From Phytohabitans rumicis (GTDB taxonomy: Bacteria > Actinomycetota > Actinomycetes > Mycobacteriales > Micromonosporaceae), in the NCBI RefSeq assembly GCF_011764445.1, contig NZ_BLPG01000001.1, positions 4,588,001 through 4,652,000 of the forward strand: a stretch of 64,000 nucleotides of DNA. The letters are read 5' to 3'. Position numbers and translations under genes: made by a program. This document shows, in pieces, positions 7,621 through 17,000 of this stretch (positions are counted from its first letter, which is position 1; each line of letters begins with the position of its first letter). Under the pieces are notes generated by a model. That model saw only the letters and a program-made list of their open reading frames with translations, made no database searches and was not told the origin of the DNA.

Positions 7621-8412
7621 GTGACCACAGTCGTCCCTCACCGCCTTCTCGCCGCCGACCTGCTGGCACCGGTGACGTCGACGCTGCGGTCGATGTTCGG
7701 CACCGACGACCTGCCCGGCCTCACGCCCGGCCTGCTCGTCCCGGACGACACCGGCTGGCTCCCCACGACGACACTGGTCGACGGCTCGCGCCTGCCCGAC
7801 CTGCTCGACGCCGCCAAGCGCCGGTGGAACGCGTCTCCGCACGCCGCCGCCGCGCTCGCCTGGAAGGCGTACAGCTACTGGTTGGCGCTGCCGGCCGTGC
7901 TCGGCTGGGCATCGGCGCGGCGGGTCCCGCTGCTGGTCCCGGCCGACGTGCTGATGCACTTCGAAGACCAGCGCCCACTGCTCACCCTGGGTCTACGGCG
8001 GTCCATCTCCGTCGCCGTACTGCCCAGCGACCCGCTGGCCCTCTCCGGCCTGCCGCAGGTGCGCGTCGTCCGCGACGAAGCGGCCCTGCTGGGAGCGCTG
8101 CGGGCGTCGCTGCTCGACGCCCACCTCACCCCGCTGCTGGACACGATCCACTCCCAGGTGCGGGTCGGCCCGCGTACGCTGCTCGGCTCGGTCAGCTCCG
8201 GCATCGCCCACGGCATCCTGCGCGCGGCCGATGTGCTCCCCGGGTCGACCGTGGAGCACGTCGGCACGCTGCTCTCGACGCTCGGCATCGACGACCTCAT
8301 CGAGCTGGTGCCCGGCCCGACCGGCGAGCCGACCGTGCAGCGCAAGACCTGCTGCCTGGCGTTCACCCTGCCTAAGCCCAAGATCTGCACCGGCTGCTGC
8401 ATCAAGCCCTGA
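7621..8412 (+). CDS. FhuF-type (2Fe-2S) ferric iron reductase
   Basis: This is a 263-residue protein whose C-terminus carries the FhuF cysteine signature: CC at 244-245, C256, then CC at 259-260 (KICTGCC). In FhuF this cluster of four cysteines binds an unusual [2Fe-2S] centre used to reduce ferric siderophores in the cytoplasm. The N-terminal two thirds is the family's helical/beta domain. The GTG at 7621 is preceded by a GGGAGG ribosome-binding site. A possible iron box lies upstream, which fits a role in iron release from siderophores. No siderophore transport or synthesis genes are nearby. A long hairpin terminator follows at 8483. Confidence 0.85.
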   Translation: MTTVVPHRLLAADLLAPVTSTLRSMFGTDDLPGLTPGLLVPDDTGWLPTTTLVDGSRLPDLLDAAKRRWNASPHAAAALAWKAYSYWLALPAVLGWASARRVPLLVPADVLMHFEDQRPLLTLGLRRSISVAVLPSDPLALSGLPQVRVVRDEAALLGALRASLLDAHLTPLLDTIHSQVRVGPRTLLGSVSSGIAHGILRAADVLPGSTVEHVGTLLSTLGIDDLIELVPGPTGEPTVQRKTCCLAFTLPKPKICTGCCIKP

Positions 8413-8482
8413 CCTCCGCGCTCCCTCCGCCCGCGCGCTCTTGCCGCGCCCGCCCGCCCTCGCCGCGCACGCGCGCTCTTGA

Positions 8483-8547
8483 CGTCGATCAAGGGCAAAT
8501 GGTCGTGCTTTGATCTCTAAACCACGACCATTTGCCCTTGGTCGACG
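8483..8547. terminator. Bidirectional hairpin terminator between the FhuF and PEBP genes
   Basis: Arms at 8490-8507 and 8523-8540 are perfect 18-bp complements (CAAGGGCAAATGGTCGTG and its reverse), with a 15-nt loop. Flanking bases extend pairing to 25 bp with one G-U. It lies between two convergent genes, so it probably terminates both. Confidence 0.8.
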
Positions 8548-8565
8548 GCGAATTCCTTGATCGCG

Positions 8566-9099
8566 TCACGCCTTGACTTGGAAGGTCGCGCGGAGGGTGG
8601 CTCGGGCGAGCGTGTGGAAGGCCAGGTTAAAGCCCACCACGGCGGGCGAGACGTCCGGCGTGACGTCGAGGCGGTCCACGTCGATGGCGTGCACGGCGAA
8701 GACGTACCGGTGCTGCCGGTCACCGGCGGGCGGAGCCGAGCCGCCGTACGCCCGCGTGCCGTAGTCGTTGCGGACGTGGAAGCCGCCGTGAACGTCTTCC
8801 GCGCCCGCGCCCTGGGCCAACTCGGTGACCGAGGCCGGCAGGTTGACCAGCGTCCAGTGCCAGAAGCCGCTGCCGGTGGGCGCGTCCGGGTCGAAGCAGG
8901 TCACCACGAAACCGCGGGTCTGCGCGGGGAAGCCGGACCACGCGAGGTGCGGCGAGAGATTCTGCCCGCCGACGCTCTGGTGTGCGAACGCCGGGTCGAG
9001 CGGCTGGCCATCCTTGAAGTCGTCGCTGGTGAGCGTGAACGACGGGACGGTCGGCAGCAGGTCGTACGGGTCCGGCGCGATAGGACGGTCAAGACTCAT
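8566..9099 (-). CDS. YbhB/YbcL family Raf-kinase-inhibitor-like protein (PEBP fold)
   Basis: This 177-residue protein of the phosphatidylethanolamine-binding family shows the ligand-pocket signatures NLSPHLAWSGFP and VVTCFDPDAPTGSGFWHWTLVNLP, then GGSAPPAGDRQHRYVFAVHA. The bacterial family binds small anionic ligands, and its physiological role is mostly unknown. The ATG at 9099 gives the usual length. It ends at a shared bidirectional terminator and is separated by 34 bp from the epimerase gene upstream, so the two may be co-transcribed. Confidence 0.9.
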   Translation of the reverse strand: MSLDRPIAPDPYDLLPTVPSFTLTSDDFKDGQPLDPAFAHQSVGGQNLSPHLAWSGFPAQTRGFVVTCFDPDAPTGSGFWHWTLVNLPASVTELAQGAGAEDVHGGFHVRNDYGTRAYGGSAPPAGDRQHRYVFAVHAIDVDRLDVTPDVSPAVVGFNLAFHTLARATLRATFQVKA

Positions 9100-9133
9100 G
9101 TCGTCATCTTTCCACTCCTGAGAGGCATGTGGC

Positions 9134-10054
9134 TCAGACGCGCCATGCCTCCCAGGCGTCCTGGAGGATGTGAGTGATCGTCGATCGAACCGGCTGCCAG
9201 CCCAACTCCTCCCTCGCCCGCTTGATGTCCGCGATGAGCGTCTGCGGCTCCGGCTTCGGCGGCGTCCGCTCGACCGGCACCGCGCGACCCGACACGCGCT
9301 CCGCCGTGGCCACCACCTCGGCCATGCTCACACCGACGCCGCTGCCGACGTTGTAGAACCGACAGTGGCCGGGCTCGGTGTGCCGCAGGCTCCGCTGGAT
9401 CGCCTCCGCCACGTCGGCGACGTGCACGAAATCGCGTACGGCAGAGCCGTCGCCGTTGAGCGTCATGTGCGGAAGCTGGCCGGTGACGGCACGGAGGACG
9501 TTCGGGATGATGCGGGTGGTGTCGGTGTCGGTCACCCCACCGGCGGCGCCGGCGATGTTGAAGCAGCGCAGCACGGTCGCGCCGATCGCCCCCGTGGCGG
9601 CGTACGCGCCGAGCATCTGCTCCGCCGCGACCTTGGACGCGGCGTACGGGCTCTCCGGGTGGACATCCAGGTCTTCGGAGAGCGCACCGACGTTTCGCGA
9701 GCCGTACACGATGCTGGACGAGGTCAGCACGAAGGCCACCGGCCGGTGGAGCGCCAGGAGCAGGTTGAGCGTGCCGTTGGTGTTCACGTCGAAGTAGGTC
9801 AGCGGATCCGCGAAGGACCCGCGGGCACTGATCGCGGCGGCGAGATGGCAGACGCCGTCGAAGTCGCCCGCACGGATGATCTCTTCGATGCCAGCCCGGT
9901 CACGCACGTCCCCGACGACCACCCGCACGCCGGGAGGCGTCTCGGCGGCGGGCCTGCCCCTGGTCAGGACGGTGACGTCGTCCCCGGCCGCGAGGAGCTC
10001 GCGGGTAACGGCCAGCCCCAGAAACCCAAGCCCACCGGTGACGAGTACGCGCAC
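9134..10054 (-). CDS. NAD-dependent epimerase/dehydratase (UDP-glucose 4-epimerase-like)
   Basis: This 306-residue extended short-chain dehydrogenase begins with a Rossmann motif GGLGFLG (residues 7-13). The catalytic Tyr137 and Lys141 lie in ESPYAASK, and the upstream serine-rich strand is LTSSSIVYG. The substrate-binding part includes VLRCFNIAGAAGG and GDGSAVRDFVHVADVAEAI, which is typical of GalE-type sugar-nucleotide epimerases. The sugar is not determinable, because no cell-wall or polysaccharide cluster surrounds it. The ATG at 10054 puts the nucleotide motif at the usual position. Confidence 0.88.
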   Translation of the reverse strand: MRVLVTGGLGFLGLAVTRELLAAGDDVTVLTRGRPAAETPPGVRVVVGDVRDRAGIEEIIRAGDFDGVCHLAAAISARGSFADPLTYFDVNTNGTLNLLLALHRPVAFVLTSSSIVYGSRNVGALSEDLDVHPESPYAASKVAAEQMLGAYAATGAIGATVLRCFNIAGAAGGVTDTDTTRIIPNVLRAVTGQLPHMTLNGDGSAVRDFVHVADVAEAIQRSLRHTEPGHCRFYNVGSGVGVSMAEVVATAERVSGRAVPVERTPPKPEPQTLIADIKRAREELGWQPVRSTITHILQDAWEAWRV

Positions 10055-10102
10055 GTTCGGTCCCTTCCAAAGGCGGCGGGTGTGGCGACCTGACGCACGG
10101 TG

Positions 10103-10563
10103 TCAGGCGGCGAGGTTGAGGTCAAGGTCGTCGACGCGGGTGAAGATCGCGGGGCCGGTCCGGATCGTGGCGTGGCCGGCGCCCAGCAGCGCAGCGAGTT
10201 CCAGGTGCGTATGCCGGTCGTAGTCGCCGTCTATGGGCATTGCCAATCGGCGGCGCGGAGCCGGTCGTTGGCGCGTCGGACGGTGATCGCCGCGATCCAA
10301 GCCCGGTTGTCGACCCAGGCGTCGTCGACATGGTGTCCGGCCAGGTGCCACACCTCGACGAACGTCGACCGTGTCACGGCCCGGGCGTCGACCGGATGCG
10401 GCAGCACCCGGATGGCGTCGCGCCAGACACGCATGACCTGGAAGGCGTACAGACATCGGAACGCCGCCTGGTCGCCGGTCGCAATCCGAATGACAAGGTG
10501 GTGCAGACGATCGCTGCTGTTCGCCGCAGTGAAGGTACGTATGTTCGTCGATGCCTTGATCAT
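10103..10563 (-). CDS. Sigma-factor-like protein (region 2 only), frameshifted
   Basis: The protein of about 152 residues begins MIKASTNIRTFTAANSSDR and continues with a sigma-70 region 2-like helix set, LHHLVIRIATGDQAAFRCLY to FVEVWHLAGHH. No region 4 follows. Instead the chain ends DYDRHTHLELAALLGAGHATIRTGPAIFTRVDDLDLNLAA in another frame. The frame break is at about 10244-10247, where GATTGGCAATGCCC needs one more G to read DWAMPIDGD. The ATG at 10563 has AGGAG seven bases upstream. It may be a degenerate ECF-like regulator that lacks -35 recognition, or an anti-sigma or co-regulatory protein. Function is unknown. Confidence 0.65.
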
Positions 10564-10865
10564 GTGCCGCTCCTGGGTGCGTCTGCCTGGGCGTGGACGC
10601 GCCGCCGGGGACCGGAGCGGCAATCGTCCACCAGGTTACCCCTTACCGCACCGCATAAGGCGTAGGGTGAGTACGTCGCTCAAGTCCCCGGTGGCCTGAC
10701 AATCCGCCATCGGCGGGCGCGCCCATCAGAGGTTGAGGTCTCACGACCGGGCGGCTCAGGTTTCCGCGCAGCGAAGCGATAGTCAGCGGCATCCGCTGAC
10801 AGTCCGCCGCGCGCACACGTCATCTACCACCTGCCCGAGGCCCGCTGGGCCCGCGAGGAGCATTC
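10564..10865. other. 302-bp divergent intergenic region with a small palindrome
   Basis: No gene is visible here. It separates the leftward sigma-like gene from the rightward hydrolase. A perfect hairpin, GTCAGCGG-cat-CCGCTGAC, lies at 10782-10800, 66 bp before the hydrolase start, and could be an operator. The hydrolase ribosome-binding site GAGGAG is at 10855-10860. No promoter hexamers could be fixed with confidence. Confidence 0.5.
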
Positions 10866-11726
10866 ATGTCCGCACAGCCGCAACCGGCACCGATGCATCA
10901 GACCGATGCCGAGCAGATCGATCAGGCCAACGGGACGGGCCGTACCCCGGTGGTGTTCATCCACGGGCTCTGGCTGCTGCCCAGCAGTTGGGACCGCTGG
11001 GGCCCCGTCTTCGCCGACGCCGGGTACGCGCCGATGTGCCCGGGTTGGCCGGACGACCCCGACACCGTCGCGGAGGCGTACGCGGAGCCGGAGGTCTTCG
11101 CCAACAAGACAGTGGGTCAGGTGGCCGACCACTACGCCGCGATCATCGGCAAGCTCGCCAAGAAGCCGGTCGTGATAGGACACTCCTTCGGCGGTCTGCT
11201 CACCCAGATCCTCGCCGGCCGTGGCCTGGCCGTGGCGTCGGTGGCCATCGACTCCGCACCCTTCCGGGGCGTACTGCCGCTGCCCATCTCGGCGCTGCGG
11301 TCCGCGGCTCCGGTCCTGGCCAACCCCGCCAACCGGCACCGCGCCGTGCCATTGACCTTCGAGCAGTTCCGGTACGCGTTCGGCAACGCGGTCACCGAAG
11401 GCGAGGCCAAGGAGCTGTTCGAGACGTTCGCCGTGCCGGCCGCTGGCGCGCCGATCTTCCAGGCGGCGGCCGCCAACCTCAACCCGTGGACCGAGGCGAA
11501 GGTCAACAGCACCAACCCCGGCCGCGGGCCGATGCTGGTCATCTCCGGGGAGAAGGACCACACCGTCCCGAGGGCCATCTCGGATGCCATCTACGCCAAG
11601 CAGAAGCGCAACCCGGGGGTGACCGAGTTCGTGGAGGTACCCAACCGGGGACATTCGCTGACCATCGACGGCGGCTGGCGTGAGGTCGCCGATACGGCGC
11701 TTGCCTTCGTCCAGCGCTTCGCCTAG
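10866..11726 (+). CDS. Alpha/beta hydrolase
   Basis: This 286-residue single-domain hydrolase has the oxyanion strand VVFIHGLWLLPSSW, the nucleophile elbow GHSFGG (Ser107), the acid-bearing strand VISGEKDHTVP and a terminal NRGHSLTID histidine. Together these form a complete catalytic triad. Relatives are annotated as esterases or non-haem haloperoxidases, and the substrate is unknown. The ATG at 10866 follows GAGGAGCATTC, a good ribosome-binding site. A short palindrome upstream may regulate it. No signal peptide is seen, so it should be cytoplasmic. Confidence 0.88.
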   Translation: MSAQPQPAPMHQTDAEQIDQANGTGRTPVVFIHGLWLLPSSWDRWGPVFADAGYAPMCPGWPDDPDTVAEAYAEPEVFANKTVGQVADHYAAIIGKLAKKPVVIGHSFGGLLTQILAGRGLAVASVAIDSAPFRGVLPLPISALRSAAPVLANPANRHRAVPLTFEQFRYAFGNAVTEGEAKELFETFAVPAAGAPIFQAAAANLNPWTEAKVNSTNPGRGPMLVISGEKDHTVPRAISDAIYAKQKRNPGVTEFVEVPNRGHSLTIDGGWREVADTALAFVQRFA

Positions 11727-11734
11727 ACCAGCCG

Positions 11735-12190
11735 CTATTTGAGGTGCTTCGCGATGTCTTTGCAGGCGGTGAGCCCCACGGAGCCGCCCGGCACGATGAA
11801 CTTGTACTCGCCCGGCGGCAGGTCGCGGAGGAGATCGCGTAGCTCCGCCGGGGTGAGCGGTCGCGCCGACGGCATGGCGGCGACCTGGCGCAGGCACGGC
11901 TCGACGGCGGTGAACCGGGCGTTCGCGGCGTCGGCCCGTTCCCGTGCCTCGGTGGCCTCCGTGCGCAGCGCCGCGGTCTCCTCGCGCAGCGCGGCCTCAC
12001 GGGCCGCGAGGTCCGTGGCCCGGCTGCGTTCGTGGTCGCGGTCCCCGGCCGCGTCCACATACAACCCGACGAGTACGGCGGCGGCCGCGGCCAGCACGCC
12101 CACCGTGAGCGCGACCCACCATTGTGGACGGCGCGGAGTCTTTGGTGCGTCGTCGTCTGTCACATGAATCAGTTTGTGTCCCGCACGCAA
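11735..12190 (-). CDS. Single-pass membrane protein with coiled coil, unknown function
   Basis: This is a 151-residue protein, if started at the TTG at 12190, which has GGGAG six bases upstream. A GTG at 12163 (MTDDDAPKTPRR) is the alternative and gives 142 residues. One transmembrane helix (about WWVALTVGVLAAAAAVLVGLYV) follows a short basic cytoplasmic end. Then comes a charged heptad region of about 45 residues rich in A, E and R that should form a coiled coil. The C-terminal domain has two cysteines (VEPCLRQV and LTACKDI), which outside the cell could form a disulfide. I do not recognise a family. Confidence 0.65.
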   Translation of the reverse strand: MRAGHKLIHVTDDDAPKTPRRPQWWVALTVGVLAAAAAVLVGLYVDAAGDRDHERSRATDLAAREAALREETAALRTEATEARERADAANARFTAVEPCLRQVAAMPSARPLTPAELRDLLRDLPPGEYKFIVPGGSVGLTACKDIAKHLK

Positions 12191-12312
12191 GTTTTCTCCC
12201 TGGGTGCATGCGTCCTCGAACGGGGTTGCCGGGATCGAAGGACCATGGTTCGATCACGTGACTCTGGCGTCAGCCGAATTCTCTCTTTTGCTTGGTTCAC
12301 GGGGGATCACGC

Positions 12313-14651
12313 ATGCGAAAGACAATCCTGGCGAGCGTTGCCGCGACGGCGTTGACCGGTGGCGCGCTGCTGGTCAACGCGGGCCCGGCTCAGGCCGCCG
12401 CTGCTCCCGTCCTGTACGTCAGGAAGGGCGCGCAATGCACGGACGCCGGTGCGGGCACGCTGGAGCAGCCGTTCTGCACGATCGGTGCGGCGGCCGCCAT
12501 CGCCACCGCCGGGCAGACGGTCGACGTCGGTGGCAGCGGCTACAACGAGCGCGTCACCGTCGCCAATTCCGGTACGCCGGAGCAGCCGATCGTCTTCGAG
12601 TTGCGCGGGGGCACCGGCTACACGCTGGTCGGGCCCACGGCCGGCTTCGTCATCGACGGCCAGCACGACATCACGATCAAGAATCTGCGCGTCAGCCAGA
12701 CGGCTGGCGTGCCCGCCCTGGACCTGCGCAACTCCTCTGCCGTCGCCATCGACGGCGGCAGCCTGGTGATGGCGAGTTCCACGACCACACCGGCCGCGAG
12801 GCTCACGGGAGTGACCCGGTCGACGCTGAGGTTTGTCACGATCAGCGGTGGGACGCTTCTCCCCGCCGGTCTGATCATGGACGCCGCCACCAGCGAAGTC
12901 ACGGTGAAAAACTTCAGTCTCGTCGGCAGCCGCGCGTATGACACGGCCGACCGCAGTGTCGGGATCCAGGTCGCCGGGGCCAACAACACGGTCATCAACA
13001 ACAACGTCAACGGCTTCACCGGCGCGGCCATCGCGGTCGAGCCCGGTGCGACCGGCACCGTGGTGGCCAATAACCAGATCACTGGCGGGGCTGGCTACGG
13101 CATCCACAACCGTGGTGCCACCGTCACGGCGATCGCCAACAACACCATCCGGGAGCGGTGCCTCGACGGCGTACGGGTAGACGGAGCCTCTTCCGGTGTG
13201 TCCGTGCAAAACAACGCGCTGATTCTGAACGGCCACTTCAGCCGGATCTACTGCGATCCCGCCGTGCTCGACGGCGTGGAGATCGGTGTCCATGGCGACG
13301 CGGTCAAGGACACGGTGGTCGACTACAACAACGCGACCCACGGGGGCGCGCCGGCCACGGAGATGTACGGCTGGAACGGCAAGCGGATGAGCCTGGCCGA
13401 GTTCCGTACCGTGTCCCGTCAGGCCGCGCACGACCTGGAGACGGCGCAGACCCTGCACAACACCGACTCGGCGAACTCGGCGGCCCCGGATATCAGGCCA
13501 CCGACCAGATCGGCGTGGCGCGTGCCGACGATCCGACCGTCGCCAACACCGGCGCCGGCCCCATCGCGTACGCCGACCGCGGTGCGAAAGAGTCCGTCAA
13601 GTACCCGCTGGCCCTCATCGACGTCACCATGGACCTTTCGGCTCGCTCGGTCAGGGTGGACGCGTCCAGGTCGCAGCCGGGCTGGACCCCGATCGCGTCG
13701 TACGAGTTCAGCTTCGGCGACGGGACGGTCATCACCCAGGCGTCGCCGATCGCGTCGCACACCTACACGTACGACGCCGATTTCCCCGTCTCCGTCAAGG
13801 CCATCGGGACCGACGGCCGGTCGGCCAGCAAGGCAGACATCGTCACCATCCGGCGGTCGGCCGGCACCGTGGGCCTGCTCTCCCAGTACAACCTCACGTA
13901 CGTCGCCAGTTCGAGCACGAGTGGCAGCCTTTTCGTGCCGCACCAGTACGGCCTGACGGCGGCCGGGCAGTTCGACCTCGTCAGCACGGACTCCGGGCAG
14001 GTGGCGCTGGTCTCCCGGGCGCTGGGCAAGTACCTGACGGTCAACATCGACTCGTCCGGCGTCCCGTCGCTCAGCGCCTGGCAGACCAGGCTCGGAGACG
14101 CGGAGCTTTTCACCGTCGTACGCAACGCGGACGGCAGCATCAGCCTCAAGGCGTTGGTCAACAACCGCTATGTGAGCATCCAGTCGCCGGACTCCCCGTT
14201 CCTGGTCGCGGACCGGGTCAAGATCGGGCCGTGGGAGAAGTTCTTCCAGGTGGCGGTGTCCGACGCGACGCGGTCGCTGAAGGCCGGGGTGAACAGCCGG
14301 TTCGTGGCCGCGGAGAGCGCCGGGACGAAGCCGCTGATCGCGAACCGTACCGCGGTGGGGCCGTGGGAGCAGTTCGCCGTGATCGACCTGGGCAACGGTC
14401 AGGTCGCGCTCTTCTCCCGGGTGAACAACCGGTTCGTGGTGGCGGAGAGCGCCGGCACCAAGCCGCTGATCGCCAACCGCACGGCGGTCGGTCCGTGGGA
14501 GCGGTTCACGCTGGTGCGCAACAGCGACGGCACGGTGAGCTTGAAGGCCGCCATCAACGGCCGGTACGTCGTGGCCGAGAGCGCCGGGACGAAGCCGCTG
14601 ATCGCCAACCGCACGGCCATCGGTGCCTGGGAGAAGTTCACCCTGGGTTGA
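12313..14651 (+). CDS. Secreted beta-helix / PKD / fascin-like repeat protein, frameshifted
   Basis: The encoded protein of about 780 residues starts with a clear Sec signal peptide ([29 protein letters not shown], cleavage after AQA). Residues about 30-370 form a right-handed parallel beta-helix with repeated NNxV and ANNxI turns. A PKD-type domain follows ([23 protein letters not shown]). The C-terminal part has four units of about 44 residues that fit a fascin-like beta-trefoil. The frame breaks at about 13487-13491, where GCCCCGGATATC needs one more G to continue as GYQATDQ. Beta-helix proteins of this kind usually bind or cleave polysaccharide, and fascin-like trefoils bind sugars. No catalytic residues could be assigned. 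Confidence 0.8.
14100..14648 (+). repeat. Four in-frame 132-bp repeats encoding fascin-like units
   Basis: The three best copies start their GAGAGCGCCGG core at 14313, 14445 and 14577, giving an exact 132-bp period (44 residues). Each encodes [20 protein letters not shown] followed by a GxWExF turn. A more divergent first copy encodes [19 protein letters not shown]. High DNA identity suggests recent duplication or homogenisation. Confidence 0.85.
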
Positions 14652-14663
14652 CGCCCGCCCACA

Positions 14664-16549
14664 ATGGACGGCGTGGCGCAGCCTGATGATCTGAACGACG
14701 TTGAGAAGGCCCTCTGGGAGGCGTTTCCAGCGGGTGCGCTCGTGGACCTCCGTGCGGCGGGTACGCCGCCGGAGGTACGCGGGGAGGTCATCGCGGCGCT
14801 GCTGCTCGGCGCGCGGGAGGACGAGGTCGGTCACGCCGCCGCCGTCCGGCTGCGCGGGGCCCGGATCACCGGCTCGCTGCGGCTGGTCTTCGCGGAGGTC
14901 GGCCATCCGCTGCTGCTGGAGGAGTGCGAGTTCGACGAGCGGCCCGACCTGTACTGGGCCCGGCTGTCGCACACCAGCTTCGCCGGGTCGCGCATGCCGG
15001 GCTTCATGGGTTCCAACGTCCGCGTCGACGGCCACCTGCAATTGAGCCGGTGCACGATCACCGACGGCGTACGGCTGGGCGGCGCGCAGATCTCCGGCGG
15101 GCTGCTGCTCTTCGAGGCACACCTGACCGGTCCCGCGGATGGCTGGGCCCTGTACGCGCAGCGCGCCGCCATCGCCGGCGACGTCGTGATGACGGGTGCC
15201 CAGGTGACCGGCCCGGTGCGCTTCGGCAACGGCCGGATCGGCGGCACGGTCGAGCTGGACCGCATCCGCATCACCGCGCCCGGCCCGCACCCGGCGCTCG
15301 ACACCGACAACACGACCGCGGATGCGGCGTTCTACTGCCGGTACGCCGAGATCGACGGCGAGGTGACGATGCGGCACAGCCGGATCACGGGCGCGCTCTC
15401 GTTCAGCCGGTCCAACCTGCGCAATCCGGGCGGGACGGCGCTGCGGGTGAGCCGAGCCACTCTGGAGGGCGGCCTCTACCTGCACGACGGCTTCACCGCG
15501 GAGGGGATCTCCGGCTGGTCAGCGCCCGCATCGGCCGGACGCTCCGGCTGGACTCGGCGCGGCTGCGCAACCCGGGCCGGGTGGCGCTGTGCGTCGACTT
15601 CGCGACGATCGAAGGGGTGCTTGACGGCCGGGGTGGCCTCACCATCGACGGTGAGGTGAGCCTCTTGGACGCCACCGTCACCGGGCCGGCGCACTTCGAG
15701 GGTGCGACGCTGCGTAACCCGGGCGGCGCGGCGCTCACGGCCCACGGGCTGACGGCCGGCTCGCTGCTGAACCTCTGCGACGGGTTCACCGCCGAAGGCC
15801 GGGTGCGGCTGGCGAACGCCTCGGTAGCCAGCCGGCTCTGCTTCAACGACGCCACGCTCCGGGCGCCCGGCGACACGGCGCTGTCGTGCTGGCGGGTCGA
15901 CACGCGGGAGCTGTCCATGCGGTGGGACACGGCCCCGGAGGGCGGCGTCGACCTGCGCCACGCCACGGTGGGGATCCTGCGGGACCGACCCGGTCGTTGG
16001 CCAACTCCGCTGGACCTCGATGGACTGCGCTACGACGTACTCGATCCGCCGTTGGACGCCGCGGCGCGACTGCCGTGGGTGGATCGCGGACCGCACGGCT
16101 TCCGGCCGCAGCCGTTCGAGCAGTTGGCGGCCACCTACCAGGCGCTTGGCGACGGCGCCCAGGCACGCACGGTGCTGCTGGCCAAGCATCGCCGGCAGAA
16201 TGCCGGCTTTGCCTGGTACGCGCGGCTCTGGGGTCATCTGCAGGACGTCACGGTCGGGTACGGCTACCGCCCGCTGCGCGCCGCGTTCTGGCTGATGGCG
16301 CTGCTCGTGGTGGGGATCGCGGCGAACGTCAGGATGGACCCGGCGCCGGTCGACCCGGGTCAGACCACGAAGTTTCAGCCGGTGATCTACACGATGGACC
16401 TGCTGTTGCCGATCATCGACCTCGGGCAGGAACGGGCGTTCCAGCCGACCGGTGCCAACCAGTGGCTGGCTTACTTCCTGATCGTCGCCGGCTGGTTGCT
16501 GGCGACGACCATCGCGGCTGGCCTCACCAGGTCGCTGCGACGCGCCTGA
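14664..16549 (+). CDS. Membrane-anchored beta-solenoid protein (annotated in relatives as membrane-associated oxidoreductase), frameshifted
   Basis: The protein of about 629 residues has a long repeat region (about residues 60-440) built from short beta units such as [14 protein letters not shown] and [15 protein letters not shown]. These read like pentapeptide or bactofilin-type solenoid coils. A linker follows, then a C-terminal domain with [30 protein letters not shown] and two transmembrane helices ([16 protein letters not shown] and [20 protein letters not shown]). The frame breaks at about 15503-15506, a GGGG run that needs one more G to read [14 protein letters not shown]. No redox cofactor site is visible, so the inherited name oxidoreductase looks unjustified. 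It starts 12 bp after the fascin-repeat gene stop and is probably in the same transcript. Confidence 0.78.
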
Positions 16550-16566
16550 GGTGGTGTGATGGCACC

Positions 16567-16965
16567 GTGAGTCGCGCCGTCGAGGAGACCAACCGGCGGC
16601 TGCTGCGCGCCCGCGACGCGATGGACCGGGCGTACGCCCAGCCGCTCGACATCCCCGCCCTGGCCCGGATCGCCTATGTGTCCGAGGCGTACTTCATCCG
16701 TACCTTCCGGGCGACGTTCGGTGAGACGCCGCACCGCTATCTCCAGCGCCGGCGGGTCGAGCGCTCGATGTTCATGCTGCGCGAGACCACTCGTTCGGTG
16801 ACCGACATCTGCACGGCGGTGGGGTTCACGAGCCTGGGCACGTTCAGCCGGACTTTTCGCGACATCGTGGGGCAGTCCCCGACCGAGTACCGGCATGCGG
16901 CGAAGCAAGTGGCTGTCCCGACGTGTTTCACCCGAGCCTGGACGCGACCGGTCAATTTTGGATAA
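16567..16965 (+). CDS. AraC-family transcriptional regulator (DNA-binding domain only)
   Basis: The 132-residue protein is essentially the AraC/XylS double helix-turn-helix alone. The first helix pair is LDIPALARIAYVSEAYFIRTFRATFG and the second is RSVTDICTAVGFTSLGTFSRTFRDIVGQSP. No ligand-binding domain is present. The GTG at 16567 gives a compact N-terminus. The adjacent VOC protein gene starts 35 bp downstream on the same strand. Regulators like this are commonly paired with a glyoxalase-type gene in actinomycetes and probably control it. Confidence 0.88.
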   Translation: MSRAVEETNRRLLRARDAMDRAYAQPLDIPALARIAYVSEAYFIRTFRATFGETPHRYLQRRRVERSMFMLRETTRSVTDICTAVGFTSLGTFSRTFRDIVGQSPTEYRHAAKQVAVPTCFTRAWTRPVNFG

Positions 16966-17000
16966 GCCTTACGTCCCGCCGCGCGACTAGCGTCGCCAGC

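Noticed and set aside
14100-14648. Regular repeats suggestive of a CRISPR array
   Set aside because: The 132-bp period is in frame, encodes 44-residue protein repeats and has no short direct repeats separated by unique spacers.
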